Source of the DNA: Collinsella sp. AF23-2
Lineage (GTDB): Bacteria > Actinomycetota > Coriobacteriia > Coriobacteriales > Coriobacteriaceae
Assembly: GCF_003459245.1 (NCBI RefSeq)
Contig: NZ_QRVG01000001.1
Location: forward strand, 292,550 to 356,549
Direction: 5' to 3'
Length of the DNA: 64,000 nucleotides
How positions within the stretch are numbered: the first letter of the stretch is position 1; every line of letters begins with the position of its first letter. The notes under the pieces are model-generated. The model was not told the origin of the DNA and did not search any database. It saw nothing but the letters and a program-made list of their open reading frames with translations. A program made the translations under genes and the position numbers. Below are positions 1 to 7,834 of the stretch, in pieces.

Positions 1-320
1 TCAGCGCAGAACAGCTCGATAAGTCGATTCTCAAACTCAAATGTTGCTGACTGATTGAAGGTTGGATTGTCAATCAGGAGGGTCCGGTCGAAGTCTTTGT
101 CCACGTTTGCGGCGTGTTGCTTCATGCGGCGTCGATAATTGGTCGTTTGACCGATGTACGCCGTTTTGTTTTTACTGTTGGTCAGAATATAGAGAACGGG
201 CCAACTCTCGTCATGGTGGAATCCGGGCTTTGGCGTGCCAAAGTCCTGCAGCGATTCGCTTGCCTCGAAGGGTTGGGGGAGGGGAAGCGTGTATTGTCGA
301 AGGGCGAACTCATTACTCAT
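1..320 (-). CDS. GIY-YIG domain protein, N-terminal part (probable DUF2075-type protein)
   Basis: Partial gene running off the left edge; 106 N-terminal residues are visible. After about 40 residues comes a GIY-YIG core (VLYILTNSK, then AYIGQTTNYRRRMKQH), the fold of small DNA-cleaving domains. The ATG at 318-320 lies inside the end of the upstream MazG-like gene in the 8-base overlap ATGAGTAA, so the two are probably translationally coupled. GIY-YIG N-termini of this type often sit on larger DUF2075 ATPase/helicase-like proteins, but the rest is outside the window, so that part is inference from family knowledge. The alternative is a stand-alone GIY-YIG protein. The nuclease-fold call is fairly secure; cellular role unknown. 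Confidence 0.7.
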   Translation of the reverse strand, partial: MSNEFALRQYTLPLPQPFEASESLQDFGTPKPGFHHDESWPVLYILTNSKNKTAYIGQTTNYRRRMKQHAANVDKDFDRTLLIDNPTFNQSATFEFENRLIELFCA

Positions 321-672
321 GGTGGGCCGCCTTTCTGTATTCGCTGGAGCTGGTGTCGACGGGATAGCGCTCGCCGTTGCGTTTGAGTTTGGACGAGAGC
401 GCCTTTGGGAGGTCGATTCCGTTTAGATCGGCGAAACGTAGGAGAAAGAGGAGCGTGTCGGCAACTTCGTCTTCGATGGCTTGGCGCTGATCAGGGCTAT
501 CGAACATTTCTGCAATGCGCTTGTCGCTCATAAAGCGGAAAAGCTGAAGGAGTTCGGAGGACTCTGTCGCTATGCCGATGGCAAGTTCCTTTGGAGTGTG
601 ATATTTGCGCCAATCGCGCGCATCACAAAAATCTCTGACTTGTTCTGTCATGGCAGTGAGCTTGTCCATCAT
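313..672 (-). CDS. MazG-like nucleotide pyrophosphohydrolase
   Basis: A 119-residue all-alpha protein of MazG/dCTPase type, expected to hydrolyse (d)NTPs to (d)NMP and pyrophosphate with Mg2+. The two acidic metal-binding helices are visible: ESSELLQLF near residue 37 and EDEVADTLLFLLRFAD near residue 67. Length fits single-domain members. The first two codons are both ATG (672 or 669). Its stop overlaps the start of the GIY-YIG gene by 8 bases, making a two-gene unit. Such pairs may serve nucleotide-pool control or phage defence; that is inference. Family assignment is confident, substrate unknown. Confidence 0.85.
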   Translation of the reverse strand: MMDKLTAMTEQVRDFCDARDWRKYHTPKELAIGIATESSELLQLFRFMSDKRIAEMFDSPDQRQAIEDEVADTLLFLLRFADLNGIDLPKALSSKLKRNGERYPVDTSSSEYRKAAHHE

Positions 673-784
673 CCGTAACCTCCCTGATGTTCATTATTTT
701 ATTATGGCCGTATCTGGAGTTTATTGCACATCAGTTGGGACGTGCGGTTTGTCCGGCCGCGATTGCCCGGTAGGAGGATTCACC

Positions 785-976
785 GTGAAGATTGAAGTTG
801 ATGTAGACCAGCTGCGCGAGGGCTTGCTCGACTACGCGGGGAGCGCGGCTGGCGTGGGCTTTCCCGCTGCCATGCTCGACGTGATGGATATCGAGGACGA
901 GTCGCCCCAAGAGCTCCTAGCCCGAGCCGAACGCGAAGGCCTCGACCTCCGCGACTTTGCTGTGGGTGACAGCTAG
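785..976 (+). CDS. Small acidic hypothetical protein (63 aa)
   Basis: The open frame extends upstream, but the convincing start is the GTG at 785, preceded by the ribosome-binding sequence TAGGAGG about 8 bases earlier. The product is 63 residues, strongly acidic and leucine-rich, with no membrane segment or cysteine and a probable helical middle (SPQELLARAEREGLDLRDF). It stands alone between the MazG-like gene, transcribed away, and the convergent antiporter gene. I do not recognise the family. The good ribosome-binding site and GC-biased third positions support a real gene. Confidence 0.55.
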   Translation: MKIEVDVDQLREGLLDYAGSAAGVGFPAAMLDVMDIEDESPQELLARAEREGLDLRDFAVGDS

Positions 977-997
977 TAGCTGAAGAGGGACGGGCTG

Positions 998-2599
998 CTA
1001 GGAAGCTAGCGTGGCGATGACGGCTTCGTCGCCGGCGTATATTAGGGTGTTGCCATCGGGGATGATGGTTTGGCCGTCGCGCTTGAGCATCACCACGATA
1101 AACGGGTGCTTGCCCTGCGGCACGTCGCGCAGGCGCTGACCGGCCAGGCGACCGTGGGGCGTCACGGTGACCTCGCGCAGCGTAACCTCGGCACGCTCTT
1201 CGAACGTTGGGGCTGCCATCACCAGAAGGTCGCCTTCCTCGATGACGGTATCGCCGTTGGGCAGTACCGGGTGTGCCCCGTCGCGCAGCACCAAGACCAC
1301 GAGCATGTCCGTCGCGCTGCCAATATCGGCGAGCGAGCGCCCGGCAAACGGATGGCCAGCGCCCACCTTGAGCTTTACAAACGACATGCCGTCCTCGTCG
1401 TGGTAGTCGTTAAAGGTGCGGCGCACGTCGCCGGCCGCATCGATCATATCGAGTTTCTTCGCCACCGCCGGCAGTAGCGAACCCTGCACCACAATGCTCG
1501 ATACGGCAATCACAAACACCAGGTCAAATAGGTCGTGTCCGCCGGGAACGCCGGCCACCACAGCAAAGAGGCTAAAGACGACCGAAGCCGCGCCGCGCAA
1601 GCCCGCCCAGCTTACGAGCGCAACCTGGCGAGGGCTCGTCTTAAAGGGCGCCAGCAGCAGACCGACGGCGATGGGGCGGCTCGCAAAGAGCATAAACGCC
1701 ATGAGCGCCAGGCCGGGTAGCAGCATTTGCGGCAGGCGCGCGGGCGTGACGAGCAGGCCGAGCAAGAAGAAGATCGTCATCTCGGCCATCTCGGTAAGGG
1801 TGTCAAAGAAGTGCGCCATCTCGACCTTGCCGGTGATGTCGCTCGCGCCCAGCACAATGCCTGCCAGGTATACGGCCAAAAAGCCGTTGCCGCCCAGGTA
1901 GCTCGGCAGTGCGTAGGCGACGATCGCCACGGCGAACAAAAAGATAGTCTGCGCGCCCTCGGCCGTTGCGTGTGCGCGCTCAATCAGGCGGCTGGATATC
2001 CAGCCGATGGCAAGGCCCAGCCCCACGCCCAGGATGATCTGCTTGGCCAGCAGCACGGGAATGTCGATGTTGCCACCCGCCGCGAGGGTGGCGAGTACCG
2101 CGGTGAGCATGTAGGCGACGGGGTCGTTGGAGCCCGATTCGACCTCGAGCAGCGAGTCGGTGCCGCCCTTTAGCGACAGGTTGTGCTCGCGCAGCACGCT
2201 AAAGACGCTCGCCGCGTCGGTCGACGCCACGACCGAGCCCAGCAGCAGGCCGCCGATCCAGTCGAAGCCCAGTGCGAAGTGTGCGAACACGCCAGTGATG
2301 CCGGCGGTGGCGATAACGCCGAGCGTGCTCAGCAGCACAGCGGGCGCGGCGACGGGTTTGGCACGGTCGATGTTGGTGTTAAAGCCGCCGTAGAACATGA
2401 TGAACAGCAGCGCCGTGCTGCAGACGGTTTCGGTGAGCGCGTAGTCGCTAAAGTCGATGTGCGCCGGACCGTTGACGCCGAGCAGCATGCCGAGCGCAAT
2501 AAAGATGAGGAGGGTGGGGAAGGGGAGTTTTTTGCCGACGGGTTTGATGGTCAGGCACAAAATGATGACGAGGCCGATAAAGAGAAGTATCTGGTTCAT
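998..2599 (-). CDS. Potassium/proton antiporter, CPA1 family (NhaP2/CvrA-like)
   Basis: A 533-residue membrane protein. Residues 1-390 form about 12 hydrophobic segments of the Na+/H+ exchanger fold, including the typical ESGSNDPVA motif (around 155). Two TrkA-C-like (RCK_C) repeats follow in the cytoplasm, around 400-465 (GHPFAGRSLADIG) and 475-533 (GRLAGQRLRDVP). This arrangement is that of K+/H+ antiporters of the NhaP2/CvrA type, which export potassium and adjust pH or turgor, with the RCK_C domains as the nucleotide-sensing gate. The ATG at 2597-2599 has a GGAG upstream. Ion specificity is inferred from the family. Confidence 0.9.
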   Translation of the reverse strand: MNQILLFIGLVIILCLTIKPVGKKLPFPTLLIFIALGMLLGVNGPAHIDFSDYALTETVCSTALLFIMFYGGFNTNIDRAKPVAAPAVLLSTLGVIATAGITGVFAHFALGFDWIGGLLLGSVVASTDAASVFSVLREHNLSLKGGTDSLLEVESGSNDPVAYMLTAVLATLAAGGNIDIPVLLAKQIILGVGLGLAIGWISSRLIERAHATAEGAQTIFLFAVAIVAYALPSYLGGNGFLAVYLAGIVLGASDITGKVEMAHFFDTLTEMAEMTIFFLLGLLVTPARLPQMLLPGLALMAFMLFASRPIAVGLLLAPFKTSPRQVALVSWAGLRGAASVVFSLFAVVAGVPGGHDLFDLVFVIAVSSIVVQGSLLPAVAKKLDMIDAAGDVRRTFNDYHDEDGMSFVKLKVGAGHPFAGRSLADIGSATDMLVVLVLRDGAHPVLPNGDTVIEEGDLLVMAAPTFEERAEVTLREVTVTPHGRLAGQRLRDVPQGKHPFIVVMLKRDGQTIIPDGNTLIYAGDEAVIATLAS

Positions 2600-2852
2600 G
2601 GATAGTGTCCGCTCCTGGGTGGTTGGCGTGGCACGGTCAGTTGTCTGCGGTTATTTGTACCCAAAGGTGGTGGGTTTATGGGGGCGGATTACGGGCGTGC
2701 GCGATATCGTCATAGACGGCTGCCGTCTTTGCCTCTGCTCGGAAACCCTTTCCAGCTTTATTGCAACGGAGTACAATGGGTAACGTTTAAGTTCAACTTG
2801 AAGTTTTAGTTGCGGCGCCGGGCTTAGACCGCAATGCAAGGAGAGGCGTACC

Positions 2853-3692
2853 ATGGCGATCTATGTGACATCTGATGCTCACGGGCACGTGCGTGCGCTT
2901 GACGAGGCCCTGTCTAAGATCTCGTTGACGTCCGACGACACGCTGTACGTGCTGGGCGACATGATCGATCGCGGGCCCGATCCGGTCGGCGTTATTAAGC
3001 TCGTGCGCTCGCTGCCCAACGCCCACGTGCTCAAGGGCAATCACGAGCAGATCATGCTCGATGCCATCATTGGCCAGGACCCGCTCGATGCCGAGACCTG
3101 GGATATCAACGGTGGCTGGACGACGAGCGAGCAGCTCAACGACATGGAATTTGAGGCATACGAGGAGCTCGTGCGATGGATGGCCGCGCTGCCGCTCTAC
3201 GCGGTGGCCGAGACCGAGGAGCGCCCGTACCTGCTGGTGCATGCCGGCATCCAGACCGAGGCGGCGCGCGCGTTTTTGCTTGAGCATGGTGTCGATTGCG
3301 GTGACGGCAGGGGAGCGGTCGATGCCGATAGCGAGCTGCTGCGGCAAATGCTCGCCGTGCAGTCGTCCGATGACCTGCTGTGGATTCGTCACGGCTATTG
3401 GGATGCGCCGACGGGACTGCTTTCTGCCGAGGGCGAGGGCCCGGTCGTGGTGAGCGGCCACACGCCCACGGTGTCGCTTGGGCGCTATTGCGAGGTTGGC
3501 GGCCTGGCGGGGCTCGATGAGGAGTCGGGCCGCGGGCAGATTGTGCGCCTGGGTGGCGAGGATACCGCCGGCGTGCCCGATCGCATCGACATCGACTGCG
3601 CCGCCGCCACCGGCTCCGAGTTCGGTCGCGTGGGCATCCTGCGGCTCGATGATGGGGCGGAGTTCTACGCGAACATCAACCCGGGCGAATAA
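2853..3692 (+). CDS. Metallophosphoesterase (PPP-type serine/threonine phosphatase family)
   Basis: A 279-residue cytoplasmic protein with the calcineurin-like metal-binding signature. D-x-H lies at residues 8-10 (SDAHGH), GDMIDRG around 35, GNHE around 65 and a histidine in VSGHTP around 200. The order and spacing match bacterial PrpA/PphA-type protein phosphatases and related diadenosine tetraphosphatases. AAGGAGAGGCGTACC precedes the ATG, a clear ribosome-binding site. It is monocistronic by position. The substrate (phosphoprotein or Ap4A) cannot be decided from sequence. The dense unsupported antisense frame is a shadow. Confidence 0.85.
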   Translation: MAIYVTSDAHGHVRALDEALSKISLTSDDTLYVLGDMIDRGPDPVGVIKLVRSLPNAHVLKGNHEQIMLDAIIGQDPLDAETWDINGGWTTSEQLNDMEFEAYEELVRWMAALPLYAVAETEERPYLLVHAGIQTEAARAFLLEHGVDCGDGRGAVDADSELLRQMLAVQSSDDLLWIRHGYWDAPTGLLSAEGEGPVVVSGHTPTVSLGRYCEVGGLAGLDEESGRGQIVRLGGEDTAGVPDRIDIDCAAATGSEFGRVGILRLDDGAEFYANINPGE

Positions 3693-3760
3693 TCGGTGCA
3701 AGTGGTAGCTAATTTGGGACGGGGCTTTTTTGACTACTCTTGCCCTTCTGCCCGCTAATT

Positions 3761-3792
3761 GATTTCTCTGGGACGGGGATTAAATAATCATT
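3761..3792 (+). repeat. Half copy of the GGGACGGGG palindrome family
   Basis: This 32-base stretch (core TCTGGGACGGGGATTA) matches 14768-14799 with only a few differences. At that second site the sequence forms one arm of a perfect inverted repeat; here the second arm is missing. A shorter relative, TTTGGGACGGGG, lies just upstream near 3713. It sits in the gap after the phosphatase gene. Confidence 0.6.
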
Positions 3793-3806
3793 TGGCTGCC
3801 CGCTGG

Positions 3807-3929
3807 CTAAGTGAGTAGACTTTTTTGGAAATGCCGAGCACCCAACATATTTGCCTCAATAAAACCGCAGGTCACAGACTTGTGCTCTGTCGGTGTGGTC
3901 AGGGATTCGGTAAAAATCTACTCACTTAG
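3807..3929. repeat. 123-bp element with 13-bp terminal inverted repeats
   Basis: CTAAGTGAGTAGA at 3807-3819 is repeated in exact inverse at 3917-3929, each arm followed inward by a run of T or A. The interior has smaller dyads around CACAGACTTGTGCTCTGTCGG and no open frame. It lies between the convergent phosphatase and flippase genes. It may be a miniature mobile element or a large hairpin; too little is seen to classify it. Confidence 0.55.
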
Positions 3930-4009
3930 TTTTACGTAATGCATATTGTCTTCAACGAGACCCCAGCCGGGGCGATTCCATCGCAAATTCCGGTGACCGG
4001 GGCAGCTAA

Positions 4010-4672
4010 TTAGGCGCCGTAGGGGTTGCGGTCGCGCTCGATGCGCTGGCGGATGTGGGCGTACTCGATTATCAGCAGCACCAGGAGTAGGGCCATGATG
4101 GCTAGGTAGCTCACCACGGCGCCCATCAGACCCAGCAGCTTAATCAGGATCACCGGCAGCACCACGCTTACGGCGAAGCAGATCAGGTAGATCTTGGTGA
4201 CATCGCCGGCGTGGCGCAACACCGTGATGATGGCGTAGATAAAGTCGATTGCCGCGGTGACGCCGCCGGCGACAACCATTAGCAGTGCCAGCGTGCGGTA
4301 GCGCTCAAAGTTGAGGCCGTACATAAAGCTCATGATGGGGATGCCGGGGCCTGCCATAAATGCGGCGCACGCTCCGGTAATGACCACGATCAGTGCCATA
4401 ACGGCAACAATAATCAAGTCAAAGCGGCGACGCTTGCGCGGATTCGCCCAAATGCTCGACAGACGTAGGAGCTGCGGTTTATAGATAAATCCAATGCTCA
4501 ACAAAATAGCCTGCGCTGGAAAGAACAGTGCATTAAAGTACAGCTGGTATTTGTAGGCCAGTGTGCCTTCCATCACGAACTTGGGCATGCTCTCGATGAG
4601 GTTGAACAGGAACAGCGCACCAAAGAGCGGGGCGCACTGGATAAACAGGTGACCAGCCTCGCGCAGACTCAT
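4010..4672 (-). pseudogene. Polysaccharide flippase, C-terminal part behind an in-frame stop
   Basis: A 220-residue membrane segment with about six hydrophobic helices, starting MSLREAGHLF. It is in the same reading frame as the upstream 301-residue part and separated from it only by TAA CGC CGT. The two together give about 522 residues, the usual length of a Wzx/MATE-like polysaccharide exporter. I therefore read it as the second half of one gene interrupted by a nonsense codon at 4679-4681. Re-initiation at the ATG at 4672 could still make this half. A sequencing error or natural two-subunit arrangement is the alternative. Confidence 0.65.
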
Positions 4673-4678
4673 ACGGCG

Positions 4679-5584
4679 TTATTTTTCGGTTTCGAGCAGG
4701 GCGAGCGGGGCGGTGACCAGCACGAGCGAGGCAATCGCGGTAACACCCATGGCCATGGCGGCGATGGGCATGCTGCGCGTGAGGAACAGTGCCACGCTAA
4801 AGACCGCGATGACGCCGACGGATCGTAGCGTTTGGCTCATGCCGGCCAGGTAGAGTTTGTCGGCCTGCTGCAGGCGTCCCTCGTACACGTCGGCAATGCC
4901 GTCGATCACCTTATACAGGTAGACGCCCAGGCCGATTGTGGCCATCTGCGCATCGTAGCCGCGGGCGCTGCTGTATACCAGGCCGCATGCCAGCGCGAGC
5001 GCTCCGCAGATCCAGCGGTTGAGCTGGTAAGAGGCAAAGGACGTCTTTTCGTCGATGTCCGAGACCTGGAAATTGCGCACGCCGTAGTTGCACGCGATCA
5101 TGATGAGCGTGCCGGTGACAAAGGCGATGGAGAATTTGCCAGCCTCCTCGGCGCCCACGAGCTGTGTGGACACGATGGTGAGCAACGGAAACACCATGCC
5201 CCACACGGCGGTGCCCAGGGTATTCCAAAGGTAGTCGCGACGGGTGGCGTGATCTTCGTACTCGGCTTCTTGCGTGGAGAAGCCGCCGCCGTAGACGGCT
5301 CCGAGCAGGCGGTTCCACCAGGCATTGACCATGCGGTGGATGGGGCCGGGCTGGCGATCGCGCTCGCGGCGACGGCGTGTGGCCTGGCTGCTGTCGGGAC
5401 CGCCGGCGTTACGCTGGCTTAGCTCTTGGATTCGTGCGAGCTCCTCGGCGGTGTGCGATGCGGGGAACAGGCCGTTCTCGATGCGTCCGCCCTGCCCGTG
5501 CGCCCCGTCCGATACGGTGGGGTCGGCGACGCCATTGCGGCGGGCGATGGCGCGGCGAATGCTATCGATGGGCGTGATGCTCAA
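4679..5584 (-). pseudogene. Polysaccharide (lipopolysaccharide-type) flippase, N-terminal part
   Basis: The start is taken as the TTG at 5582-5584, preceded by AAAGGA; the frame remains open further upstream but that part looks non-coding. The first 90 or so residues are a charged cytoplasmic tail (SITPIDSIRRAIARRNG). Several membrane helices follow with the pattern of polysaccharide transporters (SFASYQLNRWICGAL, KVIDGIADVYEGRLQQADK). The frame ends at LLETEK-stop and continues in the same frame three codons later as the 4010-4672 piece. The intact gene would export lipid-linked glycan across the membrane. Called broken, with the sequence error alternative open. Confidence 0.65.
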
Positions 5585-5645
5585 AGCGGAGTCCTTTCTA
5601 TTGCTACGCTCTAGTATAGACGCGACGGTGTTCGTTCGTGTTTTT

Positions 5646-5658
5646 GAACAGGTTGTTC
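5646..5658. promoter_or_regulatory. Dyad GAACA-GGT-TGTTC upstream of the flippase gene
   Basis: A 13-base palindrome about 60 bases upstream of the flippase start, close to a TATACT-like -10 on the minus strand near 5614-5619. It resembles an actinobacterial SOS box in its arms but has the wrong spacing, so the binding protein is unknown. Confidence 0.3.
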
Positions 5659-5688
5659 GATAATTTCGGCGGCGCCATTCAGTAGACG

Positions 5689-5746
5689 GCATTTGGGGAC
5701 GTTCCTTATGTGCCGGCACTTTGGGAACGTCCCTAAGTGCCGGCAT
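5689..5746. repeat. GGGACGTTCC palindrome (intergenic repeat family)
   Basis: GGGACGTTCC at 5696-5705 and its inverse GGAACGTCCC at 5724-5733 form the core of 17-base arms with two mismatches, around TGTGCCGGCA. A related sequence occurs at 18391-18436. The next bases, around 5776-5798 (GAGTGTCCCTAACGACTAG), have a relative near 25036-25080. These are intergenic and non-coding. Confidence 0.6.
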
Positions 5747-5846
5747 CCGGGGTCGCTCCTTGGTTGTTGCCTGTTCAAGAGTGTCCCTAACGACTAGGCC
5801 GCTTGCCTGCGATTTTTGACCGTTGGGCGGGCGCTTCGCCCTTGCC

Positions 5847-5862
5847 GCAAAAACGTTTTTGC
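5847..5862. promoter_or_regulatory. Perfect 16-bp palindrome upstream of pckA
   Basis: GCAAAAACGTTTTTGC is a perfect palindrome 75 bases before the pckA start. A second dyad, CTTTAC-GTGA-GTAAAG, follows at 5880-5895. The pair lies where a promoter for pckA is expected, so one or both may be repressor or activator sites. The regulator is unknown. Confidence 0.45.
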
Positions 5863-5936
5863 ATATCGGGTACAACGGGCTTTACGTGAGTAAAGTGCGC
5901 GCCTCGTCCACGTGTCGCGCTTTTAAAGGAGGCCCC

Positions 5937-7607
5937 ATGCCAGGTGTTACCCCTGCAGAAGTTCTGTCCAACTTTGGCATTACGCTGGTCGAAGATCCCG
6001 CCGAGAATCAGCCCCGTCTGCTGGTCGATCTACCCGCCGCGGAGCTCGTCGAGCACGCTATCCGCCGCGAAGAAGGCCACATGGCATCCAACGGCGCGCT
6101 GGTGATCGAGACGGGGGAGCGCACTGGCCGTTCCCCCAATGACCGCTTTATCGTTGACACGCCCGACGTGCACGACAAGATCGCCTGGGGCGCCGTCAAC
6201 CGACCGCTTTCGATCGAGAGCTACGAGACCATCAAGGCCGGCATCGTCGACTACCTCAACGAGCGCGACGTGTTCGTCACCCGCGGCATGGCCGGCGCCG
6301 ACCGCAACCACACGCGCCGACTGCTCGTCGCCTGCGAGCGCGCCAGCCAGGCACTCTTCATTAAACAGATGCTCGCCCGCCCGCTTGCCCGCGAAATCGC
6401 GCGCACCGGCGAGCCCGACTTCTGCGTACTCGCAGCGCCCGGTTACCAGTGCGACCCTGCCATCAAGGGCCTCAACTCCAGCGCCGCCGTGGTCATCAAC
6501 TTCCAGGAACGCGTGATTCTGGTCGCCGGCACCGGCTACTCCGGCGAGATTAAAAAGTCGATCTTTAGCGTCATGAATTACCTGCTGCCCGTCGAGGACG
6601 ACGTGCTGCCCATGCACTGCTCGGCCAGCATGGATCCTGTCACGCACGAGACCGCCGTGTTCTTTGGCCTGTCCGGCACCGGCAAGACCACGCTTTCGGC
6701 CAACCCCACGCGCCTACTGATCGGCGACGACGAGCACGGTTGGTCCGACATGGGCATCTTCAACATCGAGGGTGGCTGCTACGCCAAATGCGAGGGCCTG
6801 GACGCGTTCCACGAGCCTGAGATCTTCAACGCCGTCCGCTTTGGCGCGATCTGCGAAAACGTGGTGCTCGACGAGAGCCGCAAGCCCAACTACGATGACG
6901 TCTCGGTCACGCACAACACGCGCGTGGCCTACCCTGTGGAGCACATTCCCAACGCGTGGACCAAGGGCATGGGCACCACTCCAAGCGTCGTGCTCTTCCT
7001 GACCTGCGATGCCTTTGGCGTGCTGCCGCCCATCTCGCGCCTGACGGCCGACTCCGCCATGTATCACTTTGTGACGGGCTTTACGGCCAAGATCCCCGGC
7101 ACCGAGGTCGGCGTCACCGAGCCCACGCCCACGTTCTCTTCGCTGTTTGGCGAGCCGTTTATGCCGCTCGACCCCATGGTCTATGCCAAGATGCTCGGTG
7201 AGCGCATCGCCGACGGCCGCACGCGTGTGTACCTGGTCAACACCGGCTGGATCGGCGGCGGCTACGGCGTGGGTCATCGCATCGAGCTTGCCTACACGCG
7301 CGCCCTGGTGGCCCGCGCCCTCGACGGTACCATCGAGGACAGCGAGTTCGTGCACGACGACATCTTTAACGTCGACATTCCCACCACGTGCCACGGCGTA
7401 CCCGACGGCATCCTGGTGCCGCGCCAGTATTGGCAGAGCACCGCTCGCTACGACGAGGCCGCGCACAACTTGGCCGTGATGTTCGAGGAGAACTTCGAGA
7501 AGAAGTACTCGCACCTGCCCGAATCCGTCAAGGCCGCCGGTCCGCATGCTCAGGTGCACGCCGACGCCCGTCATCGCGGCCACGGCCTGCTGGGACTTCG
7601 CCACTAG
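5937..7607 (+). CDS. pckA: Phosphoenolpyruvate carboxykinase (ATP)
   Basis: A 556-residue enzyme for oxaloacetate + ATP = PEP + CO2 + ADP. In fermentative gut bacteria it often runs toward oxaloacetate and conserves ATP. The kinase-1a motif GLSGTGKTTLSA is around residue 245, preceded by the PEPCK-type MHCSASM and followed by IGDDEHGW (kinase-2 and metal site). RTGRSPNDRF near the N-terminus binds substrate. The start at 5937 follows AAAGGAGGCCCC, an excellent ribosome-binding site, although the frame is open further upstream. Palindromes at 5847 and 5880 may regulate it and an intergenic hairpin repeat ends the unit. Confidence 0.96.
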   Translation: MPGVTPAEVLSNFGITLVEDPAENQPRLLVDLPAAELVEHAIRREEGHMASNGALVIETGERTGRSPNDRFIVDTPDVHDKIAWGAVNRPLSIESYETIKAGIVDYLNERDVFVTRGMAGADRNHTRRLLVACERASQALFIKQMLARPLAREIARTGEPDFCVLAAPGYQCDPAIKGLNSSAAVVINFQERVILVAGTGYSGEIKKSIFSVMNYLLPVEDDVLPMHCSASMDPVTHETAVFFGLSGTGKTTLSANPTRLLIGDDEHGWSDMGIFNIEGGCYAKCEGLDAFHEPEIFNAVRFGAICENVVLDESRKPNYDDVSVTHNTRVAYPVEHIPNAWTKGMGTTPSVVLFLTCDAFGVLPPISRLTADSAMYHFVTGFTAKIPGTEVGVTEPTPTFSSLFGEPFMPLDPMVYAKMLGERIADGRTRVYLVNTGWIGGGYGVGHRIELAYTRALVARALDGTIEDSEFVHDDIFNVDIPTTCHGVPDGILVPRQYWQSTARYDEAAHNLAVMFEENFEKKYSHLPESVKAAGPHAQVHADARHRGHGLLGLRH

Positions 7608-7622
7608 CGTCGCCTCAGACCC

Positions 7623-7663
7623 AAAACCACCATAAAGGGGACAGGCACCTTTGTGGTGGTTTT
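7623..7663. repeat. AAACCACCACAAAGG hairpin, copy 1 (terminator-like)
   Basis: Fifteen-base arms (one with an A-to-T change) enclose GGGACAGGCAC, 15 bases after the pckA stop. The T-run at the end could stop transcription. One of six copies in the window; this copy has the loop in the GGGGACAGGCACC orientation. Confidence 0.8.
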
Positions 7664-7731
7664 ACTCGCGCGGATGACTCGGGTTACAATACGCCTGACA
7701 TATCGCTCCCTTCTCCGGATGGGGGCAGCGT

Positions 7732-7795
7732 AAGCGCTCTTGTGGCGGCACCGTAGGACTTTGAAGGTGGCCGTCGTAAGGGCGCTTTTTGTTTA
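7732..7795 (+). promoter_or_regulatory. Leader hairpin before the B3/B4 gene, attenuator-like
   Basis: AGCGCTCTT at 7732-7740 pairs with AAGGGCGCT near 7777-7785, with further pairing inside (GGCGGCACC with GGTGGCCGTC), and the stem is followed by TTTTTG. A TACAAT box lies at 7685-7690, so the transcript would have a leader of about 140 bases with this intrinsic-terminator-like stem in it. It may be an attenuator or simply a terminator. I could not match it to a known riboswitch, and the T-box signature is not convincing. Confidence 0.4.
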
Positions 7796-7834
7796 GGCAC
7801 CCGGGCTCGGGCGCATGCTATGAAGGGAGAGCAC

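Noticed and set aside
5646..5658. LexA/SOS box before the flippase
   Set aside because: The arms fit but spacing is one base too long and the gene is not a known SOS target.
7741..7760. T-box signature before the B3/B4 gene
   Set aside because: GTGGCGGCACCG only loosely resembles the TGG-N-ACCG core and no specifier stem could be made out.
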